From Pseudodesulfovibrio thermohalotolerans (GTDB lineage: Bacteria; Desulfobacterota; Desulfovibrionia; Desulfovibrionales; Desulfovibrionaceae), in NCBI RefSeq assembly GCF_021353295.2, contig NZ_CP120635.1, positions 1,729,501 through 1,793,500 of the forward strand: DNA of 64,000 nt. Reading direction: 5' to 3'. Made by a program: the position numbers and the translations under genes. Shown here in pieces: positions 33,908 to 42,749 of this stretch. Within the stretch, counting starts at the first letter, position 1. Every line of letters begins with the position of its first letter. The notes beneath the pieces were generated by a model that was not told the DNA's origin, made no database searches, and was given only the letters and a program-made list of their open reading frames with translations.

Positions 33908-34674
33908 GACAGTCCCCCTTGTATGAAGCCCATATATACGAGGCCCGTGCTCAATGCGGCGCAGGCGGCGAGAAACAGATAGTCCGAGGGCCGGGTTCTG
34001 AATGCGGCCAGACTGTAGAAGCGCCCCCGAAAGCCCCGGCAGCGCATGGCGCCCTGGACCCGTTCCGCGCGGTCCCAGCTCTTGACCAGGAGCATCCCGA
34101 CGAGCCAGGCGAAGGTGCGGTAGGTGTGCCGGTCGGTGCGTGGCTTGAACCCGCGCGCCCGCATGGCCTGCCGCATGGTCGTGTACTCCTGATATATGGA
34201 GAAGACATAGCGGTGGGTGAAGAGCAGGATGTGGCACAGCTTGTCGGGAACGCCCAGTTGTTGCAGGGCCGGACCCAGGTTCTGGATAGAAATTGTTCCG
34301 AGCAGGGCCATCAGGCTGATGACTACGGCGTTCGATTTGACCGTGATGAGCAGGGCGCGGTCGATGCCCTGGGCCGTGGCGTGCAGAGGGCCGAGGTCGA
34401 AGACCGGCTCGCCGGGCACGGAGAAGGGCAGGAAGAACCACAGGAACGCGATGAAGAAGTTGACTACCAGCAGCCTCTTCAGCACCATCAGCGGGTCGAG
34501 CCGGGCCATCTTTATCAGGATCAGCCCGGCGGCCAGCGCGAGCCAGGCGGGCCGGGACGCGGGCAACAGAGCCACGGGCACGCTCAGGACCAGCGCGGCG
34601 ACGAGTCGGATGCGCGGATCCATGCGATGCAGAAAGGAGTCGCCCGTGGCGAACGGCTCGGTCAGTGCGGCCAC
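33904..34674 (-). CDS. cbiQ: Cobalt/nickel ECF transporter transmembrane protein CbiQ
   Basis: 256 aa from a GTG with GGAGG just upstream. Hydrophobic segments occur near residues 22-55, 65-80 and 110-125 and at the C-terminus. The coupling helices of the family are visible: RQAMRARGFKPRTD and RVQGAMRCRGFRGRF (two A-x-x-x-RG motifs that contact the ATPase). With CbiO it forms the energising module; the substrate-binding CbiM/CbiN are not next to it. Confidence 0.9.
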   Translation of the reverse strand: MAALTEPFATGDSFLHRMDPRIRLVAALVLSVPVALLPASRPAWLALAAGLILIKMARLDPLMVLKRLLVVNFFIAFLWFFLPFSVPGEPVFDLGPLHATAQGIDRALLITVKSNAVVISLMALLGTISIQNLGPALQQLGVPDKLCHILLFTHRYVFSIYQEYTTMRQAMRARGFKPRTDRHTYRTFAWLVGMLLVKSWDRAERVQGAMRCRGFRGRFYSLAAFRTRPSDYLFLAACAALSTGLVYMGFIQGGLS

Positions 34675-34770
34675 TCAACCTCCTGTTTGTCAAGCATATC
34701 CGGGGAATTCAATCCGACGCTTCGGCCGGTTCACAGGAGTAATATAAAACCCGTGCCCGCGCAACCGGCG

Positions 34771-35334
34771 CTAGTCGGCGGCCAGTCCCACCTCGGGTGC
34801 AATGGCCGTCACGGAGTCGATGGCGATTTGCAGGAATTCGCCGAGTTCCACGCCGATCTTTTCGCATTCCCGGATGCAGTCCCGGTTGACGCTTGCCGCG
34901 AACGCCTTGTCCTTCATCTTTTTCTTGAGGCTTTTTGGCTTCATGCCGTCGATTCGGGTGGGGCGAACCAGGGCTCCGGCGTGCACCATGCCGGTGACGG
35001 TCTCGCCACAGCGCAGGGCGTAGTCGAATTCGGCCTCCGGTCCCTCGGCTCCGTTCATCTCGGCGGCGTGGCGGCGGATGGCGGCCAGCGCCTCGTCGGG
35101 CAGCTTCTCCGCCAGCATTTCGACGGTGTCCAGGCCGTGACGGTTCGGAACTTCCTTGGTCGTGGCGTAGTCGAGGTCGTGGAGCAGCCCGGTGAGTCCC
35201 CACAACTCCTCGTCCCTGCCAAGTTTGCGGGCCAGACCGCGCATGACGGCCTCGGATTCCAAGGCGTGGTGGATCAGATTGGCTTCGGTGTTGTGTTCCT
35301 TGAGCAGGGCGACGGCTTCGTCTCGGGTTATCAT
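34771..35334 (-). CDS. HD domain-containing hydrolase
   Basis: 187 aa from ATG 35334, with AGGAG five bases upstream; a GTG two codons earlier touches the RBS. HD motifs are NLIHHALESEAVMRGLA (first His) and LTGLLHDLDYA (HD), then an IRRHAAEMNG histidine. This short, single-domain form resembles predicted phosphohydrolases of the YfbR/HDIG type. Substrate unknown. The gap to cbiQ (34675-34770) shows no riboswitch. Confidence 0.82.
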   Translation of the reverse strand: MITRDEAVALLKEHNTEANLIHHALESEAVMRGLARKLGRDEELWGLTGLLHDLDYATTKEVPNRHGLDTVEMLAEKLPDEALAAIRRHAAEMNGAEGPEAEFDYALRCGETVTGMVHAGALVRPTRIDGMKPKSLKKKMKDKAFAASVNRDCIRECEKIGVELGEFLQIAIDSVTAIAPEVGLAAD

Positions 35335-35424
35335 GTCCACTCCTAAATAATTTGATTTCGGGAAGGATGCCCCAATGTTCCCGTTTGGTCCAGGTACAGA
35401 TGGGCCGGGAAGGGGACGGTACAG

Positions 35425-36384
35425 TTACAGACTGTCGTGGAGCCAGCAGGCCGTGCGCACTCCGTCGGGTTGATCCATGAGTTCCGGGCGTTCCTTCCTG
35501 CATTTGTCGAAGGCTTCCGGGCAGCGGGGGTGGAAGGGGCAGCCCTTGGGCGGGTCCATGGGGCTTGGCAGGTCGCCCGTGAGGGCGATGCGTTCGGGCC
35601 GCACGGACGGATCGGGTCGCAGCACGGCGGACAGCAGGGCCTTGGTGTACGGGTGCCTGGGGGCGTTGAACAGAATTTCGCTCGGACCGATTTCCATTAT
35701 CCGCCCGAGGTACATGACCGCCACTCTGTCGCAGATGTGGCTGACCACGGACAGGTCGTGCGAGATGAATACGTAGGTCAGGTTCAACCGTTTTTGCAGG
35801 TCCTTGAGCAGGCCGAGGACCTGGGCCTGCACGGACACGTCCAGAGCGGACACCGGCTCGTCGCAGACCACCAGGGTCGGGGCCAGGGCCAGGGCGCGGG
35901 CAACGGCCACACGCTGGCGTTGGCCTCCGGAAAATTCGTGGGGATAGCGCTGGCCGTGTTCGGGCCGCAGGCCGACCAATTTCAGGAGTTCGGCGACTTT
36001 TTCGCGCCGTTCGTCCCTGGTGCCGATATCGTGGATGTCGAGCCCCTCACGGATGATGGAGCCTATTTTCTGGCGCGGATTGAGTGAGGAGTATGGGTCC
36101 TGGAAAATCATCTGCATCTTCGAGCGCAGCTTCTTCTCGTCCCAGGCGTTGATGGAACGGTTTCCGAAGACGACTTCGCCGGAGGTGATCGGTTCAAGCC
36201 CCATGATGCATTTGGCGAGGGTGGACTTGCCGCATCCCGATTCCCCCACCAGCCCGAGGGTTTCGCCCCGGTCCACGCTAAGGTTCACGCCGTCCACGGC
36301 TCGCACCGTGCCGGTAGTGAGTCCGAGCATTCCGCCGGAGACCTTGTAGTGCTTGGTCACGTTTATCAGTTCGAGCAGAGCCAT
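35425..36384 (-). CDS. Peptide/nickel-type ABC transporter ATP-binding protein (DppF/OppF-like)
   Basis: 319 aa. ABC motifs are GESGCGKSTLAKCIMG (Walker A), QDPYSSLNPR (Q-loop), SGGQRQRVAVARALA (signature) and LVVCDEPVSALDV (Walker B). The C-terminal oligopeptide-type extension has [14 protein letters not shown], the cysteine motif that binds an Fe-S cluster or metal in this subfamily. It powers import of peptides or related solutes with its partner encoded just upstream. No permease or binding-protein gene is adjacent. Confidence 0.88.
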   Translation of the reverse strand: MALLELINVTKHYKVSGGMLGLTTGTVRAVDGVNLSVDRGETLGLVGESGCGKSTLAKCIMGLEPITSGEVVFGNRSINAWDEKKLRSKMQMIFQDPYSSLNPRQKIGSIIREGLDIHDIGTRDERREKVAELLKLVGLRPEHGQRYPHEFSGGQRQRVAVARALALAPTLVVCDEPVSALDVSVQAQVLGLLKDLQKRLNLTYVFISHDLSVVSHICDRVAVMYLGRIMEIGPSEILFNAPRHPYTKALLSAVLRPDPSVRPERIALTGDLPSPMDPPKGCPFHPRCPEAFDKCRKERPELMDQPDGVRTACWLHDSL

Positions 36385-36387
36385 GGC

Positions 36388-37356
36388 CTAGTCCTCGTAA
36401 AGCCAGCAGCGGACCTTGCGGCCGGGCTCGGGTTCGAACAGCGGGGGGAGCAGGAGCGAGCATTTCTTGTACGCCTCGGGACATCGGGGGTGGAAACGGC
36501 ATCCTTGGGGCAGGTCGAAAATGCCCGGTACAATGCCCGGGATGGGATTGAGCTCGCGGGTTTCGCCCAGCGACGGCATGGAGGCGAGCAGGCCCTTGGT
36601 GTAGGGGTGCAGCGGTTCGGCGTAGAGCTCGTCCACACCGGAAAGCTCGACGATTTTACCCGAGTACATGACGGCCACGCGCCGGGCCATGCGGGCCACC
36701 ACGCCGAGGTCGTGGGTGATGAGCATGAGCGAGCCGTTCATCCGCGCTCTGAGATCATTCATCAAATCCAGAATCTGCGCCTGGATGGTCACGTCCAGTG
36801 CTGTGGTTGGTTCGTCGGCGATGAGAATGTCGGGGTTGCAGGCCAGGGCCATGGCGATCATGACCCGCTGGCGCATTCCGCCGGACAGTTCGTGCGGATA
36901 GGACCGGGCGACTTTGGCCGGGTTCGGGATACCCACCAGCTTGAGCGCGTCCACGGCTTTTTCCAGGGCGTCTCGTTTGTCGAATCCCTGATGCAGCCGC
37001 AACGGCTCGGCGATCTGGTCGTCGATGCGGAAGACCGGGTTGAGGGCGGTCATGGGCTCCTGAAAGATCATGGAGATGGCGTTTCCCCGGATGTGCCTGA
37101 GTTCGCTCTCGGGCATGTCGAGGAGGTCCTTGCCCCGGTACAGGATGCTCCCGTCCGTGACGCGGCCCGGCGGATCGGGTATGAGTCCGAGGATGGAAAG
37201 AGCGAGCACGGTCTTGCCGCAGCCTGACTCGCCGACGACGGCCAGGGTTTCTCCTTGCATAAAGGAAAGGCTGACGTTATCCACCGCCTTGGCAATGCCC
37301 TGGGGCGAGGAAAAGCAGGTGGTCAGCTCGCGTATGTCCAGTAATGGTTTTGTCAT
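36388..37356 (-). CDS. Peptide/nickel-type ABC transporter ATP-binding protein (DppD/OppD-like)
   Basis: 322 aa from ATG 37356 ([11 protein letters not shown]), the start that gives the normal N-terminus. Motifs are [43 protein letters not shown] and [13 protein letters not shown], and the C-terminal [14 protein letters not shown]. It precedes the dppF-like gene by three bases, so the two form one unit. The transport channel components must be encoded elsewhere. Confidence 0.88.
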   Translation of the reverse strand: MTKPLLDIRELTTCFSSPQGIAKAVDNVSLSFMQGETLAVVGESGCGKTVLALSILGLIPDPPGRVTDGSILYRGKDLLDMPESELRHIRGNAISMIFQEPMTALNPVFRIDDQIAEPLRLHQGFDKRDALEKAVDALKLVGIPNPAKVARSYPHELSGGMRQRVMIAMALACNPDILIADEPTTALDVTIQAQILDLMNDLRARMNGSLMLITHDLGVVARMARRVAVMYSGKIVELSGVDELYAEPLHPYTKGLLASMPSLGETRELNPIPGIVPGIFDLPQGCRFHPRCPEAYKKCSLLLPPLFEPEPGRKVRCWLYED

Positions 37357-37386
37357 AAGAAATTCCGCTGGTTCGCAGTCAGGCCA

Positions 37387-37415
37387 CCTATACGGCATAT
37401 TGCGGCGGACGTAAA
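37387..37415 (-). promoter_or_regulatory. Promoter of the dppD/dppF-like pair
   Basis: On the minus strand TTTACG, a 17-base spacer and TATAGG, ending 31 bases before the ATG at 37356. It lies in the short divergent gap with trmFO. Confidence 0.5.
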
Positions 37416-37433
37416 CGATACCCGGGAGGGGAA

Positions 37434-38762
37434 ATGGCACATGTGGTGATCGTGGGCGGCGGCCTGGCCGGGTGCGACTGTGCCTGGCAACTGGCTGGCG
37501 CCGGGGTTTCGGTGACCCTTTTCGAGATGAAGCCCGAAAAACGTTCCGAGGCTCACACCGAGGACGGACTGGCCGAGCTGGTCTGCTCCAACTCCTTTCG
37601 CGCCACAGGCCCTGCGGCGGCCATAGGCCTGCTCAAGGATGAAATGGAGGCCCTGGGCAGTCTGGTCATGGAGGCGGCCTTTGCCACACGGGTCCCGGCG
37701 GGCGGAGCGCTGGCCGTGGACCGGTCCCTGTTCTCCGAATACATTACCGAAAAGATCGAGGACCATGAGCTTATCACCGTGGTTCGCCGGGAAATAGCCT
37801 CTTTGGACGACGATGCGCTCAAGGGATGCGACGCGGTGGTCATCGCCGCCGGTCCCCTGGCCAGTCCCGACCTGACCGAAAGCCTCATGTCCGCCGTGGG
37901 CGACGCGCGGCTCTATTTCTATGACGCCATCGCGCCCATCATTTCGCGCGACTCCGTGGATTTTGACAAGGCGTTCTGGGGATCGCGCTGGAAGCCCGAG
38001 GATGACGACTATCTCAACTGCCCCATGAGCGAGGACGAATACAAGGCGTTCGTAGCTGCGTTGCTGGAGGGCGAGAAGGTAAAACCCCGCGAGTTCGAGA
38101 AGGAAGTCCATTTCGAGGCGTGCCTGCCTGTCGAGGCCATGGCCGAGCGCGGCGAGATGACGCTCGCCTTCGGCCCGCTCAAGCCTGTTGGGTTCGTGGA
38201 CCCCAGGACCGGTGAGCGGCCCTTCGCCATTGTTCAGCTTCGCACCGAGAACGCGGACAAGACCGCCTTCAATCTGGTCGGGTTTCAGACCAAGCTCAAG
38301 TACCCGGAGCAAAAGCGCATCTTCCGCATGATTCCCGGCCTGGAAAACGCCGAGTTCCTGCGGCTCGGGTCCATTCACCGCAACACCTACGTCAATGCGC
38401 CCGAGGTCATGGACGAAACCCTGCAACTTCGGAATCGGCCCGGCGTCTATCTGGCGGGGCAGATTACCGGGGTGGAGGGATATCTGGAGTCGGCGGCCTG
38501 CGGGTTGTGGCTCGGCCTGTCCCTGGGAAGACGGTTCAACGGGGGCGAGGTCGTCGATCCGCCCGTGGAAACCGCGCTCGGTGCGCTCATGAATCATCTG
38601 CGGACCCGGCCCGACAAGCGGTTCCAGCCGTCCAACGTCAATTTCGGCCTCATGCCCGGACTTGAAGGCCGGATAAAGAAGAAGTTCCGCAAGGAAGCTT
38701 ATGGCAAGCGCGCCCAGGAGGCCTTCGCCGTCTGGATTGAGTCGGCCGGTCTGAAGGGCTGA
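37434..38762 (+). CDS. trmFO: Methylenetetrahydrofolate--tRNA-(uracil-5-)-methyltransferase
   Basis: 442 aa. The FAD-binding motif VVIVGGGLAGCDCAWQLA starts at residue 4. GidA-related motifs follow: LVCSNSFRATG, IGLLKDEMEALGSLV and, near the C-terminus, YLAGQITGVEGYLESAACG. It makes 5-methyluridine at position 54 of tRNA with methylene-THF as carbon donor. It starts with ATG after GGGAGGGGAA, divergent from the dppD-like gene by 77 bases. Confidence 0.95.
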   Translation: MAHVVIVGGGLAGCDCAWQLAGAGVSVTLFEMKPEKRSEAHTEDGLAELVCSNSFRATGPAAAIGLLKDEMEALGSLVMEAAFATRVPAGGALAVDRSLFSEYITEKIEDHELITVVRREIASLDDDALKGCDAVVIAAGPLASPDLTESLMSAVGDARLYFYDAIAPIISRDSVDFDKAFWGSRWKPEDDDYLNCPMSEDEYKAFVAALLEGEKVKPREFEKEVHFEACLPVEAMAERGEMTLAFGPLKPVGFVDPRTGERPFAIVQLRTENADKTAFNLVGFQTKLKYPEQKRIFRMIPGLENAEFLRLGSIHRNTYVNAPEVMDETLQLRNRPGVYLAGQITGVEGYLESAACGLWLGLSLGRRFNGGEVVDPPVETALGALMNHLRTRPDKRFQPSNVNFGLMPGLEGRIKKKFRKEAYGKRAQEAFAVWIESAGLKG

Positions 38763-38764
38763 TT

Positions 38765-38788
38765 CCAGCCGCGCAGGTTTGCGGCTGG
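38765..38788 (+). terminator. Hairpin after trmFO
   Basis: CCAGCCGC-GCAGGTTT-GCGGCTGG forms a perfect 8-bp stem two bases after the stop. The following TATCTTTCG is only a weak U tract, so termination may be incomplete. Confidence 0.55.
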
Positions 38789-38942
38789 TATCTTTCGTTG
38801 ATCGCCGTTTGGGCGAAATGCGGAGTGTGTCGGCGCGGCAGCAGGGGATGGCTGTGGTTTATGCGTGTTTTCGTGTGCGGGAATTTGTTCCTGTCCCGCC
38901 GCCGGTTATGGAGTCGATAATGAATCGCTATGCGTTCGCCCT

Positions 38943-38999
38943 TGCCAACCCGGGGGCGAAGGCGCATTTTATTGGGCAACGGGCGTGTTTTCGCCCAGA
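38943..38999 (+). promoter_or_regulatory. Possible structured leader of metY
   Basis: Two hairpins stand before the metY RBS. TTCGCCC...GGGGCGAA forms a stem around 38935-38961. GGGCG-TGTTTT-CGCCC is at about 38981-38996, right before CAAGGAG. This may be a regulatory leader, but it does not match the SAM riboswitch patterns I know. Confidence 0.3.
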
Positions 39000-39014
39000 C
39001 CAAGGAGACATACC

Positions 39015-40319
39015 ATGACCGACAGACAATACGGGCCTCAGACCGTGGCCCTTCACGCGGGGCATACCCCGGACGAGACCGGCTCGCGGGCCGTGCCCAT
39101 ATACCAGACCACCGCGTATCTGTTCCGCGACACCAAGCACGCCGCTGACGTGTTCTCTCTCAAGGAACCCGGCTACATCTACACCCGGCTGAACAACCCC
39201 ACCACAGACGTGCTGGAGAAACGGCTGGCCGCCCTGCACGGCGGGGCCGGAGCCATTGCCACGGCCAGCGGCATGGCCGCTATCTTTTACGCGGTCACGA
39301 CCATCGCCTCAGCGGGCCAGAACATCGTCACCGGCTCCAATCTGTACGGCGGGACCCAGACCCTGTTCGAGCATACCCTCAAGCGGTTCGGCATTGAGGC
39401 GCGTTTCGTGGATTCCTCCGATCCGGCGAATTTCGAAGCGGCCATCGATGAGAATACTCGTCTGGTCTACAGCGAGGCCATCGGCAACCCGCGCTGCAAC
39501 GTGGACGACCTGTCCGGCATCGCCAAGGTGGCCCATGCCCACGGGGTGCCGTTCATCCTCGACGCCACAGTGGCTCCGCCGCCCATTTTCAATCCTTTCG
39601 ACTTTGGCTGCGATATCGTGGTCTACTCCCTGACCAAGATCGTGGGCGGCCACGGCGTCGCCATGGGCGGGGCCATCGTGGAGAAGGGCGATTTCGATTG
39701 GGCCGCCGGGGATCGGTATCCCGAGCTGTGCGCACCGGACCCGACCTACCATGGCATGAACCTGTGGGAGGTTCTGGGCGGACCGTCCGGCGAACCGTGT
39801 CCCGTGTTCACCACCAAGGTGCGCATCGGGCTTTTGCGCGATACGGGCGCGGCCCTGTCCCCGCATAACAGCTTTCTGATTCTGCAGGGCATGGAAACCC
39901 TGCCCCTGCGCGCGCGGCAGCATTGCGAGAACGCACGCAAGGTCGCGGAATTCCTGGAAGGGCATTATGCCGTGGAGTGGGTCAATTACGCGGGCCTGCC
40001 GAGCCATCCCGACTATGACCGGGCCAAGAACACCTTCCCCCTGGGGCCGGGCGCGGTTTTCGGTTTCGGGGTCAAGGGCGGCTTGGAGGCGGGACGGAAA
40101 TTTATCGAGTCCGTCGAGCTTTGCTCGCATCTGGCCAATATCCTCGACGCCAAAACCCTGGTTATTCATCCGGCGTCCACCACTCATGGTCAGTCTACTC
40201 CCGAGGAGCAACAGGCGGCGGGCGTTCCCGAGGACCTCGTGCGCATCTCCGTAGGCATCGAGGATGCGGACGACATCATCGACGATCTCGATCGCGCGCT
40301 GTCCATGTCCCAGCGGTAA
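39015..40319 (+). CDS. metY: O-acetylhomoserine aminocarboxypropyltransferase (sulfhydrylase)
   Basis: 434 aa from ATG 39015, with AAGGAG eight bases before it. Cys/Met metabolism PLP family: PIYQTTAYLFRDTKHAADVF at the N-terminus, YTRLNNPTTDVLEKRLAAL, and VVYSLTKIVGGHG with the PLP lysine around residue 209. The length and the late SSTTHGQ-type motif (ASTTHGQSTPEEQ) fit MetY rather than MetB. It makes homocysteine directly from O-acetylhomoserine and sulfide, which suits a sulfide-rich cell. Confidence 0.93.
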   Translation: MTDRQYGPQTVALHAGHTPDETGSRAVPIYQTTAYLFRDTKHAADVFSLKEPGYIYTRLNNPTTDVLEKRLAALHGGAGAIATASGMAAIFYAVTTIASAGQNIVTGSNLYGGTQTLFEHTLKRFGIEARFVDSSDPANFEAAIDENTRLVYSEAIGNPRCNVDDLSGIAKVAHAHGVPFILDATVAPPPIFNPFDFGCDIVVYSLTKIVGGHGVAMGGAIVEKGDFDWAAGDRYPELCAPDPTYHGMNLWEVLGGPSGEPCPVFTTKVRIGLLRDTGAALSPHNSFLILQGMETLPLRARQHCENARKVAEFLEGHYAVEWVNYAGLPSHPDYDRAKNTFPLGPGAVFGFGVKGGLEAGRKFIESVELCSHLANILDAKTLVIHPASTTHGQSTPEEQQAAGVPEDLVRISVGIEDADDIIDDLDRALSMSQR

Positions 40320-40343
40320 CGCAATACTTCGAATCCATTTTAG

Positions 40344-40370
40344 AAAGCCCTGCTCGCAGGGCTTTTTTTT
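40344..40370 (+). terminator. Rho-independent terminator after metY
   Basis: AAAGCCCTG-CTCG-CAGGGCTTT makes a 9-bp stem, followed by T's up to 40370. The stretch from here to 40496 holds no gene I support; the upstream part of the next open frame is not used. Confidence 0.9.
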
Positions 40371-40496
40371 GCAGTCTTCGCCTTGCTCTCGATATTGATT
40401 TGGCGTATTCCAATGCGGCCGCTCAAATCCCTGAAAAAGAGCGGGACGGCCCACGGATGTGGCCGTCATTCCTTGAAGAAAAGTAGTGAGGTTTGC

Positions 40497-42749
40497 ATGT
40501 GCCGTAAGTTGCCCGTCTTGATCCTGTTGATTCTGTCCTGTTTGCTGCTCTCATCCTGCAACGTGAAGCAGGGCGGCTCCGCCTCGGTTTCCAATGACTC
40601 TCCTGCGGCGATGACGGCCGCATTGCTCGACCAAGGGCAGATCGACAAGGCCGCCGGGGTGGTCGTGGCCAATGAAGCCTATTTCTCCGGTGCCATGGGT
40701 GGTGCCGAAGTGACGTCCACCATGGACCGTTTGGCCAAGGGGCTGGAGTTCAAGTATTCTCCCTTGATTGCCGAGCTCGCTGATGAAGCCGAGGCCGTGC
40801 GGTGGCCGGTGGATCGGAATCGCTGGGCCGAGGTCCGGGAGGCCATGGACGCGCTTGTCGAGAAAGAGAACCGCCTGAAACAGGTGGAAATTTTCAAATA
40901 TCCCCAATTCAGGCCGACTGGATACGACCAGGCCCTCAAAGCCGTGGCTGCCCGGGATGAGGCCATTCGCGCGGACGCCGCAGGCAATTTCGCGACCTTT
41001 CCCCTGGGCGGCGGACAAAACTTCTTTGACGCATACCCCGTGAAGCTCGACGAGACGGAGTTCCTTTCGGCGAATCAGGCCGTGTGGAGCAAGGCCGTCG
41101 GCTCCATGTCCCGGGAGCAGTCTACGGCGTTCCTCGCCGATTACGGTAAGTTCCTGCCGGAATCATCTCGGGAGCGGTTGGCGCAGGAGTATTTCAAGTC
41201 TCTGTGTCCCAATCCTGCCAAGGCCGACCTCAAGGACATCCTTGCCGCCTACGAGCAGTGCCGGGACGCGGGGCTGGAGTTGAGGACTATCCCCGGCATC
41301 AAGATCGCCTTTCTCCAGGTGACCAGCCCCGATCTGATTCGGGACAAGGCCATCGATTTCGGCCTGGACATCAAGTTGGATATGCCGTTCGAGGCATCCA
41401 GGGCGTCCATGCGCAAGGCGTTTCAGAGCGAGGCCGTGCAGGAGGCGGATATCCTTGTCCTGGTGGGCATCGCAACGGCCAAGGCCCGACGGGTGGTGGC
41501 CAGGGAGGAGACCGTTCAGTCGACCTATGTGGCTTCCTTTGTACGCGAGGACAATCCCGAATACGAGATTGCCAAGGCGGAGATGGAGGCGGCGACCAGG
41601 GAGCATGAGACGGCCGCGAACAAGGATACCACCCATTGGCTCGTGGATCCGATCATCCACTACATAGAAGAGGGAGAAAAAGACGATCTCATGGCCGAGA
41701 CCGACAAGCGTCTCTCTCAGGCCAGGGAGAAGCTCAGGAGCACGCCCAAGTTTATTCAGGTGGCCGATTATCAGCCGTATCCCGTGACCAAGGCGTACAT
41801 GGACATCTACAAGCTCGGTACGGTCAACTATTACGTGGTGGACAAGCGGCGGAAACGGATTTTCCGGGACACCTTCGACATCAGCGAGAAGTCCTTCTTC
41901 ACCGTGTGTTACGCCTTGCAGGACAGCGATCCGGCGCGGACGAAGTTCCTGCAGGAATCCGTGTTGGAGGATGATGTGGTCCGTTACGAACTCGAACCGG
42001 CGGTCGTCAACCTGTCGGATTTGCTGGATCAGTATGCAACGCGTTCCTCTGAAGTGAAGAAATATAAGAACATGGGCGATGTGCAGCGCATATTTACCGC
42101 CGACCGCAGCACCGCGCAGCTCAAGCGCAAGAGTGAGACGTACGGGTTCGACAAATACTCGGACAAGCGGTTCGACAGCGTGGTGCTGGTGCGCAACACC
42201 GGGTCCGGCATCGGCACCGGCTTCTACGTCACCGACGACATGGTCATCACCAACTACCACGTCGTGGAAGAGGCGAACTACGTCCAGCTCAAGCTGTTTG
42301 ACGAGCGCGAGACCATGGGGCGCGTCATAGCCCGCGACGCGCGTCTCGACCTGGCCCTGATCCAGGCGGATATCCGGGGCAAGGCGGTCTGCTTCTACGA
42401 CAAGCGGGAATTGCCTCTGGGCGAGACCCTGGAGATCATCGGGCATCCGCAGGGATTGGAGTTCTCCATCACCCGGGGCGTCATCAGCTCCATACGGGAG
42501 ACTCCGCCCATCAATTACATGTCGTCCAACAGCAAGGTTCTGTACATCCAGACCGATGCCGCCACCAACGGCGGCAATTCCGGCGGGCCGGTTTTCTACG
42601 GCAAGTATGTGGTCGGCGTGCATGACTGGGGCGTCAAGAAAGCGGGGTCCGGCGTGGCCACGGAAGGACTCAATTTCTCGATCCATTACAAGGAAGTGTT
42701 CGATTTCCTCGATCACAACGGAATCAGCGTATGCAAGGGGAGCAAGTAA
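40497..42749 (+). CDS. Lipoprotein with C-terminal trypsin-like serine protease domain
   Basis: 750 aa from ATG 40497, the start that puts a lipoprotein signal first (hydrophobic core then LLSSC, C21). Residues about 560-745 are a trypsin/DegP-type domain with H588 (TNYHVV), D618 (LDLALIQ) and S695 (GGNSGGPV). There is no PDZ domain. Residues 22-560 match no family I know; residues about 380-440 are charged helical. It overlaps the TraT-like gene by one base (TAATG), so the two lipoproteins are made together. The target in the envelope is unknown. Confidence 0.85.
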   Translation: MCRKLPVLILLILSCLLLSSCNVKQGGSASVSNDSPAAMTAALLDQGQIDKAAGVVVANEAYFSGAMGGAEVTSTMDRLAKGLEFKYSPLIAELADEAEAVRWPVDRNRWAEVREAMDALVEKENRLKQVEIFKYPQFRPTGYDQALKAVAARDEAIRADAAGNFATFPLGGGQNFFDAYPVKLDETEFLSANQAVWSKAVGSMSREQSTAFLADYGKFLPESSRERLAQEYFKSLCPNPAKADLKDILAAYEQCRDAGLELRTIPGIKIAFLQVTSPDLIRDKAIDFGLDIKLDMPFEASRASMRKAFQSEAVQEADILVLVGIATAKARRVVAREETVQSTYVASFVREDNPEYEIAKAEMEAATREHETAANKDTTHWLVDPIIHYIEEGEKDDLMAETDKRLSQAREKLRSTPKFIQVADYQPYPVTKAYMDIYKLGTVNYYVVDKRRKRIFRDTFDISEKSFFTVCYALQDSDPARTKFLQESVLEDDVVRYELEPAVVNLSDLLDQYATRSSEVKKYKNMGDVQRIFTADRSTAQLKRKSETYGFDKYSDKRFDSVVLVRNTGSGIGTGFYVTDDMVITNYHVVEEANYVQLKLFDERETMGRVIARDARLDLALIQADIRGKAVCFYDKRELPLGETLEIIGHPQGLEFSITRGVISSIRETPPINYMSSNSKVLYIQTDAATNGGNSGGPVFYGKYVVGVHDWGVKKAGSGVATEGLNFSIHYKEVFDFLDHNGISVCKGSK

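Noticed and set aside
34675..34770. Cobalamin riboswitch upstream of cbiQ
   Set aside because: The gap is only 96 bases and lacks the B12-box and the size needed.
38790..39014. SAM-I/S-box riboswitch before metY
   Set aside because: No match to the S-box core or to the other SAM classes I can recall; only unassigned hairpins are left.
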